A stretch of DNA of 64,000 bases from Artemia franciscana. Taxonomy: Eukaryota > Arthropoda > Branchiopoda > Anostraca > Artemiidae. The notes beneath the pieces were generated by a model. The model worked only from the letters and a program-made list of their open reading frames with translations. It made no database searches and had not been told where the DNA came from. The stretch spans positions 1-64,000 of the forward strand of contig NW_027062693.1 in assembly GCF_032884065.1 (NCBI RefSeq), written 5' to 3'. Made by a program: the position numbers and the translations under genes. Position 1 is the first letter of the stretch; each line of letters starts with the position of its first letter. Shown in pieces: positions 48,657 through 61,256 of this stretch.

Positions 48657-51218
48657 CTTCATTTCATGGAACATCAATGGCTCGTTCATTGAGAAGCTCC
48701 CGGTCCTTAGTGATTTAAGTGTCGAACATGATGTAGTGTGTGTTCAAGAGTACTTTATTACCGTGCAAAGTGAAAACCTGCTAGAACTGAATCATACCAC
48801 GAAGGTCTACAAAGTCCCAGCTAAACAGAGCTGCTGCTCAGGAGGCCTAGCTACGTTTGTTCGGTCATGTGTTCTGTCCAGTCTATTCGAAAAGTCTGAC
48901 AATTTTCTCGCAGTACGAATTGAAAGTTGTGTAGTTATTAACGTGTATTTACCAACAGATTATAGAGATGAGCGTTCAGAACGTCTTTTTGCCCTTTCTT
49001 GTGAGAAACTAAATTCATGTATATCTAAAATTAAACGCCAGAGTTTTTCTTGTGTATTAATTGGAGATTTCAACTGCAACCTTTCTGAGATTTCTTCTCT
49101 ACAATCATCTCGTACCTCTTTGATAAAGAATCTTTTTGGTGATTACCTTGCTGTGGTAGGAAAAGATAGGGATTTTACATATATTCACAGCTCCTGCAGT
49201 GTGTCAAATCTAGACCATGTTGCCATTTCTCATAATTTAACTGTTCAAAATGTTAGGGTAGTAACGGACTATCAAATTTCTGAAACTTGGAAACTCAACA
49301 GCCTAAATTTCGTCTTGATTGGCTTAAGGCTGATAAGCAACTATTTGCTCTGGCGACAGAAGAAATTCTTAATAAAATCCGTATTCCCTTTAATCTCCTC
49401 CAAAAACCGAAAAATCTCTCTAAAGAAGACGTCCGAATTTGTCTCAATATTTATTTTACTGAAATTTGTCACGCTCTCCTTCATGCTGAGAGGTTAGCGG
49501 TACCTAAAGTAAAAGCTCGTAAAGGGATGGTGCAAAATGGCCCGAAAATCATTCGCTTCTAGCCGCTTGTCATCGAGCAAAATTCTGGTTTTCGGTATGG
49601 AAAGACTGTGGGCGCCCGAGATCATTAATAGCATCAGACTGACTACGAAGCGTAGATTCTCGAAGGAGCTCTCCCTCAACCGCAAATCTCTCGTTGATAG
49701 CTATTCCACCCGTGCAAAACAGGATCGAAATTTTCTTTTCAAGTCTGTATCTTTGGCAAAGCCTACCCCTCTGTTGTCGCCGTCTGAAATCCCTGTTGAG
49801 GACTAGTATTCTTATTATGCGATTGAATTTGTTGCTCCTAACCCCCAGCTTGAAGACAAGTACGAGAGAGAATTGGTTGAGTTCCTTGATAAGCTTCCGC
49901 ACGGTCATTTTGTTGTCAGTTTACTGTCGGTTATTCAAGCAATTCGTCGGTTGAACCATAAGTCTTCTTGCGGAATTGACCGTGTTAGCGCTATCCATAT
50001 TAAACATGGTGGTCCGGTTCTCGCTATGCATCTTTCGCTTTTTATGCAGATGATCTTCACGCAAGGTGTTGTTCCCTCCTCCTTCTGCATAGGGGATCTT
50101 ACCCCCATTCCGAAGAAAGGGAAAAATGACATCAAATGCTCGTCTTTCCGCCCCATTACAGTCGCCTCATCTTTATGTAAACTATTCGAGCTTCTATTCA
50201 TTAATGAACTGGAAACTAAATGCTACACCCCGCCATGTCAATTCGGATTTAAGCACCGCACTGGTTGTGCCGATGCCTTGACGGCTGTAGTGAGTGTGCT
50301 ACTCGATGCGGATTTTTCTGGAGAGAGCATAGCCTTAGCTAGTCATGACATCAGCCGTGCATTCGATTCACTCATACACGCTGCAATGTTATTAAAAGCT
50401 TCACAACGAGGTCTGAATCCCAGTTCGATCCCTACGTGATATGTACTCGAGGCTGTCCATTCGCCTAAAGCTTCCTCCTGACAAAAATTTGCCTCCCCGG
50501 CCTCATGAAAAATTGATCCCCGTTTTGAAAGGTGCCCGCCAGGGAGCTGTCTCCTCTCCTCATTTGTTTAATAATTATGTTCTTCAAGCACAGGATAGAC
50601 ACCTCCTTAGTATGCTACGCCGATGACGCCTTGAACTTAAGTGGAACATTGCAAAAAGCTTCTGACATCTTTGAAACGCTTAAAACCGAATATCCAAAAC
50701 TTGGCCTCAGTTTTAACACTGAGAAAAATGAGACAGTTCTCTTCAGTTGGCAAAAAACACCACACGTGCTTTCACTGCTTTTTGGTGAAAATCTCGTGAA
50801 TACTGCTGACCACATAAATTACCTCGGAGTTCTTATTGGCTCGTCTCTAAGGCATACACGTCTTCTACTGATCAAACACCTCAATCGACGAATCTCCGGC
50901 TCGTATGATTCCATAGTCCCTGCTAAATCCCGTTTTAGCCACCCCCTCCTTGCCAGCCTATACAACGCTACTGTGTTACCTTATATTCTGTACCTGGCAT
51001 CATTTTGGTAACTATTCTTGAAGGCTGAACTGTCTAAAATCCGTGCGCTTTTCTTCCGTTTTGCAAAATACCTCCTACGTTTTCCTCCCTGGTACAGAAA
51101 CTCAATCCTCATTAAAAAGTATCACATAACCAACCCTCATGTTGCAGTTGAAAACTTAATCAAAAGACACAATATTAAAATAGTAGATCACGATTGGTAT
51201 AATCTCCTTTTACAATAG
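48640..51218 (+). pseudogene. ORF2 (endonuclease plus reverse transcriptase) of the APE-type element
   Basis: The ATG at 48640 overlaps the end of ORF1 by 17 bases. The endonuclease is intact to about 49290: SWNING at the N terminus, VCVQEYF with the catalytic glutamate, LIGDFNCNL, and SNLDHVAIS with the terminal histidine. Then come frameshifts near 49290 and 49560-49640, a TAG at 49804-49806, and RT blocks SSCGIDRVSAIH, FRPITVASSLCKLFE, FGFKHRTGCADA and DISRAFDSLIHA. A further shift is near 50440, then GARQGAVSSPHLFNNYV, a shift, CYADD (about 50615-50630), and a TAA at 51009-51011 before the tail ending at 51218. By family: nicks target DNA and primes reverse transcription. Confidence 0.87.
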
Positions 51219-51404
51219 ATCTGTTTTCGTTTTATCCATTTTAGTGCTATTTTGTTTGCCCTTTTATTAGTTGAGTCTCTTTCTAGTTATGTCTCTTCTG
51301 ATATAATCTTATATATTTTCTTATATTTATATTGTTCGTGCTCCTTTTTTTTTATTTTGTATGATTGACGGGTTTTCAAATAAATAAATAAATAAATACC
51401 AGCA

Positions 51405-51490
51405 CTGACCCTCATATTGGTCCAATAATATTGGTCAGCCAATATATATATATTGGTTGGGCCCTAATTTTTACCACAAAGATCAAACAA
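51405..51490. repeat. Inverted fragment of family D
   Basis: ATTGGTTGGGCCCTAATTTT is the reverse complement of the family D end seen at 46090 and 52225 (AGGGCCCAACCAAT). Confidence 0.5.
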
Positions 51491-52204
51491 GGGTCTATCT
51501 GTACTTGTAAACGAGGGTTTTCAATGATTTTCATAAAATATTAAAAGGGAGTTTTATTGCAGAAAAAGTTCGCCAGTGTTTCCAAACCAAACCGTAAAAA
51601 CAATACGTGGAAACTAATCTGATAAACGTGATAATATTTTTAGCACTTAAAAATTCGAAGATGGTGCATAAAACGTCCAAACAAATTAATTGCACAAGTA
51701 GTCAGCACTGACTACCAAAAAAGTAGTCAGAATTATATAAAATGCTATTTTAAATAAATTTTGATAAATAACAGCTTGAAAACATTTACTTAACAATTTA
51801 TAAACAAACAGAATACTTTTTTAAAGCTAAATTACAAAGAATAAATGCCAGGTCAGAGGGTTAAATCTGCTTCAAATAAGGAAAAAATATCATGTATGCA
51901 CACAGGAATATTCTTGGTTGCATTTATTAAGAAGAAGTCATAACTTAAAATGAACGAAAACCACTGCTATACAGTTAATGCAAAACATTAGAAAAAAAAT
52001 AGTTTTAAATGAATAAGTTCTTCACATTTTCAAATGTTTGTAGAATTCTGAAAAACTAGCACTTCACTGAGAATACAATGAATAAACGAAGGCCAATGCT
52101 AGCTACAAATGCCTATTAGACATGTTTTATGTTGACAAGATTTAAAAAATCACTAAGTTCTTCTTTTAAAATAAATGGCAACATAAAACCAACAAAAATG
52201 ACTC
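51491..52204. other. No gene seen
   Basis: AT-rich non-coding sequence. Confidence 0.35.
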
Positions 52205-52700
52205 CTTGGCATTTGTTACCAGGGCCCAACCAATAGAGATACTTGAGGTTTGATATCAATATTGATATACTGGTATTTTACCAATGTGATACCAATATAA
52301 TTTGCTGGTGTTTTTATTTCTGAAAAAACAGCTTACATAAAGTTTAAACCCTACATTCTCTGCCCATATTCACACTCACAAGTTTCTCTCTGATCTATTA
52401 CATACCGAATAAAAGCCTCAATAATCCAGATAATACAAAAAAGAAGTATTTAGAAAGGATTTAGAAAAACACCTAAACCAAAATAAAGTTAATTTGGATG
52501 AGAAAACCATTTTATGCTGGTTAAGATAAAAAAACAGAAATACATGAAAATCTGATTAAAAGAAGTATGAGATATTTATTGATACTAGTTATTCAAAATT
52601 CAAATTTCAGTAATGTGAATTTGTATTTTAAATTTTCACATATTAATGCGAAAATTTTAAAATTATATGATACAGTCACTTACTAAAAAAATGTATGGTC
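52205..52700. repeat. Family D dispersed repeat, copy 2
   Basis: Same order of blocks as 46085-46640, including CAGGGCCCAACCAATAGA, TTTCTGAAAAAACAGCTTA, CTCTGATCTATTACATACCG and AAATACATGAAAATCTGATT. Confidence 0.65.
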
Positions 52701-53105
52701 TCTTAAAAGGTGTGCTAACCCACCTTGGGCAGCACATGGTACCAACATAAGTTTTACCATACAATTTTAATTATCAAAAAGTCTTAGGCAAGTGTAGTTT
52801 TCAATAAAGAACAAGCTATTCGAAAAACTGCCAAATTGTAAAAGCATCAAGGGCCACTATGTCTGAAACATTTTGTTTCAAAATATGTTGCATAAATTTT
52901 AAACAACTTGTTTTTATTTCTTTTAAGTATCAGTTTTACTTTTCAGTTTCATGAAAAAGACTTTGTCATTTTAAGGTATTTTTTTATATACACAATAAAA
53001 CTTTTGAAAAGAGTATTGTCCAATTTAGGCAGAGACAAAGAAGTCATCATGCTTTTTGCTAAAATAGGGTAGGCTATTATATACATAAATACATAAATAC
53101 ATTAA
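52701..53105. other. No gene seen
   Basis: AT-rich sequence leading into the microsatellite. Confidence 0.35.

Positions 53106-53673
<568 letters not shown>

Positions 53674-53757
<84 letters not shown>
53674..53757. repeat. (TA)n microsatellite
   Basis: About 84 bp of TA dinucleotides. Confidence 0.97.
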
Positions 53758-53760
<3 letters not shown>

Positions 53761-54201
53761 CAATAAAGCACTTGTTTATTTGCAGTCCTTCCTTGTTCCA
53801 TCCTGATTATTTGAACTGTTGTTATTTTGAACATCTTGTAATTTGAACTTTTCTTCCAGTCCCTTGAGTTTCAAATTACTAAGAGTCGACTGTATCACCA
53901 CTCTATCCGAATTTTATGTCATTTTCCCAATATATATCTTGATAGAAAAAATTTATATTCAGGATCGAAAATTGCCTTAAATCTTCAAAAGAAACAAAAA
54001 TCTTTGATTCAATTAGTCAAACTGAAGGCAACAAGGAAAAGGCTTACAAAAAGCATATGTAGTATTTTGCTAAGATTCTAAGCAATCTAACTGATCACGG
54101 TGAAGAAAACAAGAATCTTTCAGGACATATCTAGAGTACTCTCTGCTGAACTGAAAAATTTTGATTTCAAGGCAATTTATTAACAGGAAATGTTGTAAAA
54201 A
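53758..54201. other. No gene seen
   Basis: Spacer before family B copy 2. Confidence 0.35.
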
Positions 54202-56909
54202 AAACAAGATTTAAGAGCTCATATGGCACGAGTGATGAGGTTGGAAGAGCCAAGAGCTCATATTGCATAAGCTCTAGCAAAATTCTAAGAATCAATAGAT
54301 TGATTTAAAAGGAATATCAGAGGCTTAATGCTAGTCAGGATTTAAAATAAGAACTCTGAGACACAAGGTCCTTCTAAATATGAAAATTCGTTAAAATCCG
54401 ATCACCCACACGAAAGTTAAAAATACCTCATTTTTTCTAATGTTTCCTCTCCTTTAAGCTCCCCAGATAGTCGAATCGGGGAAAACAACTTTATCAAGTC
54501 AATTGGTGCACGTCCCTGGCACGCCTACAAATTTTCATTGTCCTAGCACATCCAGAAGCACCAAACTCACCAAAGCACTGGACCCCCCCCTAACTCCCAC
54601 AAGAAAGCGGAACCAGTCCGGTTAAATCAATCACATATCTACGACATTAACTTGTTCTATCCACCAAGTTTCATCCTGACCTCTCCACTCTAAGTGTTTC
54701 CAAGATTTCCATATTTCCCCTTCAACTCCCCCCAGTGTCAACAGATCTGGTCGGATTTAAAATAAGAGCTCTGAGACCCTGAGACAAGAGTTCCTTTTAA
54801 ATATCAGATGTCATTAAGATCTGGTCACCCATTCTTAAGTTAAAAACCCTCAATTTTTCCGAATTAACACCCCCTCAACTCTCCCAAAGAGGGCGGGTCC
54901 GTTCCAATTATGTCAATCACGTATCTAGAACTTGTGCTTATTCTTCCCATCACGTTTCATCCTGATCTCTCGGCTCTAAGCGTTTATCATGATTTCTATA
55001 TCCCCCCTCCAGCCACCATGTCCCCAGATTCGATTCAAATTTAAAACGGAGCATCTGAGACATAAGATCTTTCTATATCAGATTTCATTAAGGTCCGATC
55101 ACCCATTCCTAAGATAAAGATACCTCAATTTCCATGTTTTCCAAAATTTCCGGTTTCCCCTCAAACTTCCTTAAATGTCACCGGATCTGGTCGGGACTTA
55201 AAATGAAAGCTCTAAAGCACAAGATCCTTGTAAATACCAAATTTCATTAAGAGCTGATTACCTATTTGTAAGTTACAAATACTTCATATTTTCTAATTTT
55301 TCCTCTCCTTTAAGCCCCCCAGATGGTCGAATCGGGGAAAACAACTTTATAAAGTCAATTTGTGCAGGTCCCTGACACGCCTACAAATTTTCATTGTCCT
55401 AGCACATCCAGAAGCACCAAACTCACCAAAGCACTGGACCCCCCCCCCTAACTCCCAAAAGAAAGCGGAACCAGTCCGGTTTAATCAATCACATATCTAC
55501 GACATTTGCTTGTTCTATCCACCAAGTTTCATCCTGATCTCTCCACTCTAAGTGTATTCCAAGATTTCCAGTTTCCCCCTTCAACTCCCCCCAGTGTCAA
55601 CAGATCTGGTCGGGATCTAAAATAAGAGCTCTGAGACCCTGAGACAAGAGTTCCTTTTAAATATCAAATGTCATTAAGACCTGGTCACCCATTCTTAAGT
55701 TAAAAAAACCTCAATTTTTCCGAATTAACACCCCCCACCAACTCCCCCAAAGAGGGTGGATCCGTTCCAATTATGCCAATCACGTATCTAGAACGTGTGC
55801 TTATTCTTCCCATCAAGTTTCATCCTGATCTCTCGGCTCTAAGCGTTTATCATGATTTCTATTTCCCCCCTCCAACCACCATGTCCCCAGATTCGATTCG
55901 AATTTAAAATGGAGCATCTGAGACATAAGATCTTTCTATCCGATCACCCATTCTTAAGATAAAGATAATTCAATTTCCATGTTTTCCAAAATTTCCGGTT
56001 TCCTCTCAAACTTCCTTAAATGTCACCGGATCTGGTCGGGACTTAAAGTGAGATCTCTAAAGCACAAGATCCTTGTAAATTTCAAATTTCATTAAGAGCT
56101 GATTACCTATTCGTAAGTTACAAATACCTCATTTTTTCTAATTTTTCCAAATCAGCCCCCCCCTCAACTCCCCCAAAAAGTGCATATCCGGTCCGGTTAT
56201 GCCAGTCATGTATCTTGGACTTGTACTTATTCTTCCCACCGAGTTTCATTGTGATCTTTCCACTCTAAGCCTTTTCCAAGATTTCCGGTCCCCCCAACTC
56301 CCCCCCCCCCCCCAAATGACACTGGATCTGGTCGAGACTTGAAATAAGAGATCTGAGTTACGAGCTCCTTCTAAATATGAAATTTCATTAAAATCCGATA
56401 GCTCTTCATAATTTAAAAATACCTCATTTTTTCTAATTCTTCAGAATTAACACTCCCCCAAAGAGAGCGGATCCGTTCCAATTATGTCAATCACGTATCT
56501 AGGACTTGTGCGTAGTTTTTCAACCCAAGATTTTAGGTTCCTCCTCCAGCTCCCCCAAATATCACCAGATCTAGTCAGAATTTAAAACATGAGCTCTGAG
56601 ACACGATATTCTTCTAAATATCGAATTTCATTAATATACGATCACCCGTTTGTAAGTTAAAAATGCTCAATTTTTTCTAATTTTTCCAAATTAACCGTCC
56701 CCCACTCTCCCCAAGATGGTCGAATCAGGAAAACGACTATTTCTAATTTAATCTGGTCTGGTCCTTGATACACCTGCCAAATTTCATTGTCCTAGCTTAA
56801 CTGGAAGTTCCTAAACTAGCAAAACCAGGAGTGACAGACAGAAAGACCAACAGACTGACAGAATTTGCAATTGCTATATGTCACTTGGTTAATACCAAGT
56901 TCCATAAAA
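54202..56909 (-). mobile_element. Family B tandem-repeat element, copy 2
   Basis: Reverse orientation relative to copy 1. The left end holds the tail (AGAGCTCATATGGCAC). About nine degenerate units of 150-420 bp follow, then GTCTGTT-like tracts and the small palindrome at 56883-56900 followed by TCCATAAAA. The stretch 54420-55270 is repeated at 55270-56130 (offset about 850 bp), so the array has a higher-order period. Unit anchors (AAATTTCATTAAG and variants) lie near 54375, 54793, 55071, 55230, 55657, 56076, 56370 and 56612. No coding capacity. Confidence 0.8.
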
Positions 56910-59245
56910 ACACAACATGTTATAAGATCCCTAAGTAGAATAACTGAAAAGTATGCTTCTACATGTCATCTGTGTGAGCTTATATAGTGCCACATAAGAT
57001 TCAAAAATGAAAACAAATATATGAGGAGAGTGCCACCATGAGGAAACAGTATCAAGTGTACAATACACCTAACTCGAAAAATATATATGATGATAAAAAT
57101 ATATAAAAACAGATAAATAAGATATAGTACAAGTTCAAAAAAATAAAATGAAAATACATTTCCAAAAACATTTATTCTAGATTGTTTTCTATTATATTAT
57201 TAGCAAAACATCATTTTTTTTTACTATAATGTTCATTTACGAGTGGAATGTTCTTTTCACAGAGATTAGCATTTCCCTTTTTCTTCCAATAGTCATGATT
57301 TTGAATCATTGGACAGCCTTTAGAAAGATACATTACAATAATCTTCCATTTTCAATTTAAAACACCATTACTTTGCATAGCAATTAAGTTTTAGCTATTA
57401 CAGTTGACCAATAAACAGGTGAAAACAGGAGGAAAACTGAGAAATGAATATCAGATTCATCTAGTGGTACAAGTTGGAAACAACCAAGGTAAAAATACCT
57501 AAGTGGATTCAGTACTTCAAAATAAGCATGTGACCTTCAATGTTGGGTAACCATAAAAAGACAAAGGCCCCGCTAGCATGTTTGACAAGGGGACTACCAA
57601 TCATTACATAATGTTCCTGTTTAGCTGACTTTAGAATTTACTTAGAAGGCATGCTTGAATTCTTTAGGGGCAGTCGTTTCATGAACTTTAAAAACAAAGT
57701 TCTATTATATTTAATAAAAAAAAAACAAAAAACAACGGGATTAAGACTTTTAGATGATGCGCAATTTCTAAAAATGGAACATCTGTATATCTGGTGCACC
57801 AAAAGTTTCACATAATTTTGTCTCGGATTTCCAGGGAGAGTAGTAGTTGGATTATACTTTAATGTCATATATTTGGTTTTCCTACCCTATACAAGTTAAG
57901 GCAAGACCACCAAATAAATCCTAAAGAGTTTCACCATGCACAAATAAAAATGTTTCCAATGGATATTATATGGTGACCCCTTAAGGTAATACATTGCCTT
58001 AAGGCAATATAGCAGAATTTATACTTTCAACAAGTTTGTCATTTCTTTGGAAAAAATAGCACTTGGAGTATAAAACAGCCTTTATTCAGCTTCATTGGTT
58101 AATTTGCTTCAAATATTCTTATCTCATCATTTGAATCTCTTCACTTTACAAACAAAATTCCCAACAAAAATTAAAATAAGTGGACTGGGGAAAAATAGTA
58201 ATAATGATAATGCAGTGAAGATTAGGAATCATCCTATTTCACTGCCTAAGATTAGGGGTAAACTTTCTCAAGTTAAAATACACACAGAGCTCAGTTAATC
58301 TATGAAATAAACTATTTCATTGAAGCCAAATGTATATTCTTCTGCAGGCTCTAAAATATAAGTGCTAAGGAGCAGAGTAATTGTATGTAAATTGGCCAGG
58401 ATGTAGGGGTAACTTTTGAGCCGATTGAAACGCTTAGAAAAAAGAAAGAAAAAGGTCTACAAAAGAGGCTCTCTAGAAGGAGCCATGCTGTAAAAAAGGA
58501 AAAAAAATGTTTGACTGCTAATTTTCTATTCTTTTTTTTTGGTTTTGTATGTTTTAACAATTTATTCCTAGCATCCACTTCTAATGCTTTCATATAAAAC
58601 TAGACTAAATAAAAAAAAAGAAAACCAAAACAATGATGGAACTAATATTTTATAATATACAGCAAGTATCAATGAATCATAATCCCTTGTCCTTTCTGAT
58701 CTTGTTAGTTTCTTGAATAAATTTAGATCCATTGTTGTTTTAGCTTATTTTACATAGCTTAGGGTCATATGGGACCATTAGAATGGGGCTGTGGAAAAAT
58801 AATCAAAAATGTGGAAAAAATATAAATGAACATAAATAAATAAATTTAAAAATGTCCCTCTTTTTTTATTCTAATATGTCTCCTAATAGGGAGCATGTAT
58901 TTCAGAACTTTATTATCTAAAGTTTTCCAAGATTGTAGTCAAAACTAAGCATTCTAAACCTATATAGTTAAACCCCCAAGGCTCACCTAGTGCCTAATCT
59001 GGGCCAGAAATTCTGATTAAAATGTATCTTTCCTATACATGCACAGCAGGTTCATGATTTTGGACCTTATGTGTGTAGGGTTAGACAGTTATGATTAGCT
59101 TATAGCTGGGAATAGACCAGTTGGGATTGACTAAAATAAAAATCTTAGAAAAAATCTGGTCTTTAAACACTTGAATTTTGACAAAGTTTTCCTCAGCACC
59201 CTACCCTATTCAAATACAATTATTCTGTTTCACAATACATTTCTT
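56910..59245. other. No gene seen
   Basis: About 2.3 kb of AT-rich DNA. Short frames at 57638-57868, 58095-58298 and 58351-58593 have no recognisable domain and low-complexity composition. Confidence 0.35.
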
Positions 59246-60388
59246 GGTAAAATTTAAGTTTAGCTACTTTTTGTTAATTCGGAAAGAAGTTAGGATTGGA
59301 AAATGAAAATTCCAGTAATAAATCAAGGGGCAAAAACATACTCTAGGAATGTATTACCAAGCTTCCATGTTAGCCCTCTTCTGATTTCTAGTATTAGAAA
59401 TTTACCTTTTGAAATTTTGGCCAAACAGCATTTTACCTTATTTTTGGCTGTCAGTTTTTTTTATGTCAGGTTTTAGTTCTGAATATACAATTACTTTAAT
59501 TTCAGTAGGATTTTAAACCATATTGTTTTTTTCCTAAATTTAGGTGATCTTTGAAACCTCATAAACTGGGATTGAAAAAGGTTGTGAAGCTGAAAACAGA
59601 TTCCTTGTACTTTATTTAAGCAGAAGATGTGTTCTGCAAGGTTTCACTTTTGTCAAGAAGTTTTGTCAAGAAGTAAACTTTGGTTTATACTAATGAAATA
59701 AAACATAAAATTATGAAAACATAAAACTTTATCAACAAAATTAAGAAAACTACAGAAATGTGTGCCCAGAATGCAGAAATGTCACTAAGAATCGTATTTA
59801 AACAAGCCATGCCTTCTGCCATTACTGCCACCCATGGCATGTGCTCTGCTAGGTATGATTTAGATGATGGCAGGATGTATTTTGGAGCTGTTTATTCCTC
59901 CACTCTGCAGAACTCCACATTCTCTCAAGATGCAAATGGTATTCTACTGTGAGCAAACCACATATTGACATGCAAACCAACTCATTTCATACACGGTCTA
60001 GTTGTACACTTTCAAAAAGGGTCTTTATTGAAAGAATATAAAGTCATTCTGTGTCCACTGATGTATGTTTTATTTTGGGCAACACACCCTTATCCTAAAA
60101 AAAAAAGTCTAAATGCCTCTTCTTTAGTCCTTGGCAAATCCCAAATTGTCCTTTAAACATCCATGGTCCACTATTTCCTATCAACACAGATTACAAACTG
60201 AATGAATTTCCCCCCCTTGCTCTGAAAAACTGGTTATTTCATTAGCATTAACCAAACTTTACTTTGAAACAGAACATAAGTGTGGTGGCTATAAGACAGA
60301 AGTAGTCCATAGACATACCCCTGAAAGTTTAGTTTTCCTAGCCTAACCCCTCTCCAAGAAGCCAAAAGTAGCTGAACTAGAGTTACAC
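59246..60388. mobile_element. Family E foldback element, copy 2
   Basis: The left arm GGTAAAATTTAAGTTTAGCT with GGAAAATGAAAATTCCAG at about 59246-59330 is matched by the inverted right arm (CCTGAAAGTTTAGTTTTCC, then AGCCAAAAGTAGCTGAAC) at about 60305-60388. Part of the interior near 59540-59660 is the reverse complement of the copy 1 interior at 3520-3640. Identity is lower than in copy 1. Confidence 0.55.
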
Positions 60389-61009
60389 TGAAAATACCAG
60401 AAAATCCAAGGGTACTTATCAATTACATGAAACATACTCAAGAAGTGAAGTTTGGTTAGTGCTAATGAAAATAAAATATGATGAAAATAGAATAGTTTAT
60501 AAGCAAAATTGTGAAAACTACTGCTAGGAAATATGCTCCCAGAATGCAGTGTTACACTTCCAAAAATGTTGCTTCTCAAAAGAGTAAAAAATCATGGTGT
60601 GTCCACTAATGCAGTGTTACATTTTGGGCAACAATCCCTTATCCTGTAAAAATGTGATTTCCTGTTCTTTGATCCTTGACAATTCCCAAATCTCAATTTG
60701 AACATCCATGGTGAGACATTATATTCTATGACTATTCAAAGCAAACTAGCCTAACTGGTGTCCCCAACAACTCTGCTAACAATGAACTAAAATGAACAAG
60801 GTCAAGAACTACATTAATAATGGACTTTTCTTTGCCTTTGAAACAGTCAACCAAAGCCAATTTAATAATTCATAAATGACATTCACAATTTTGCTAATAA
60901 AGTATTCTATTGTCATCATATTTAATTGTCACCAAACTTCACTTCTTGTGTGTGTTTTATGTAATAGAAAAGTACCAATCCAAGATAGCAAAAAAACTAG
61001 AATTTTGCC
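60389..61009. repeat. Duplicated internal segment of family E
   Basis: 60425-60720 repeats 59660-60170 as a shortened direct copy: AAGTGAAGTTTGGTT, CCCAGAATGCAG, TTTTGGGCAACA and AACATCCATGGT recur in order. 60850-60960 is an inverted copy of 60425-60510, and the segment ends with an E-type terminus (CTAGAATTTTGCC). Confidence 0.55.
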
Positions 61010-61256
61010 CTTTTTTTTAGATTAAATCTACCCAAGCTTGACTGTGTCTGTGATTAGGATAGCCTATAACTTTAAGATCTTATGTTAAAGATTAGACAAA
61101 TTTTCTAAGATTAGATCCAAGCTTGAAATGCATAGCCAAGATCAGGTTCTACTGTTGTTTCACAGTATATTTGAAATTGTGAGAGTTGTATATGGTTAAA
61201 ATATTCAAAATAGGCCAATCTCATACTTGTTAAAAGATTTTGACACATTCAATGGT
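61010..61256. other. Spacer, includes the first target-site copy
   Basis: Its last 13 bases (61244-61256, CACATTCAATGGT) are repeated at 63108-63120 and mark the insertion site of the next element. Confidence 0.7.

Larger units (their letters stand above)
47546..51398 (+). mobile_element. Near-complete but inactivated non-LTR retrotransposon (APE type)
   Basis: Two ORFs in the expected order: ORF1 with zinc knuckles, then ORF2 with apurinic-type endonuclease and reverse transcriptase. They are followed by a 3' UTR ending in an (AAAT) tail (CAAATAAATAAATAAATAAA) at about 51379-51398. There is no RNase H domain. The 5' boundary is not defined; 47546 is the ORF1 ATG. Several frameshifts and stops make it inactive. 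Confidence 0.88.

Noticed and set aside
59758-60156. Short frames at 59758-59952 and 59965-60156
   Set aside because: They lie inside a foldback repeat whose internal duplicate at 60425-60720 does not keep the frame.
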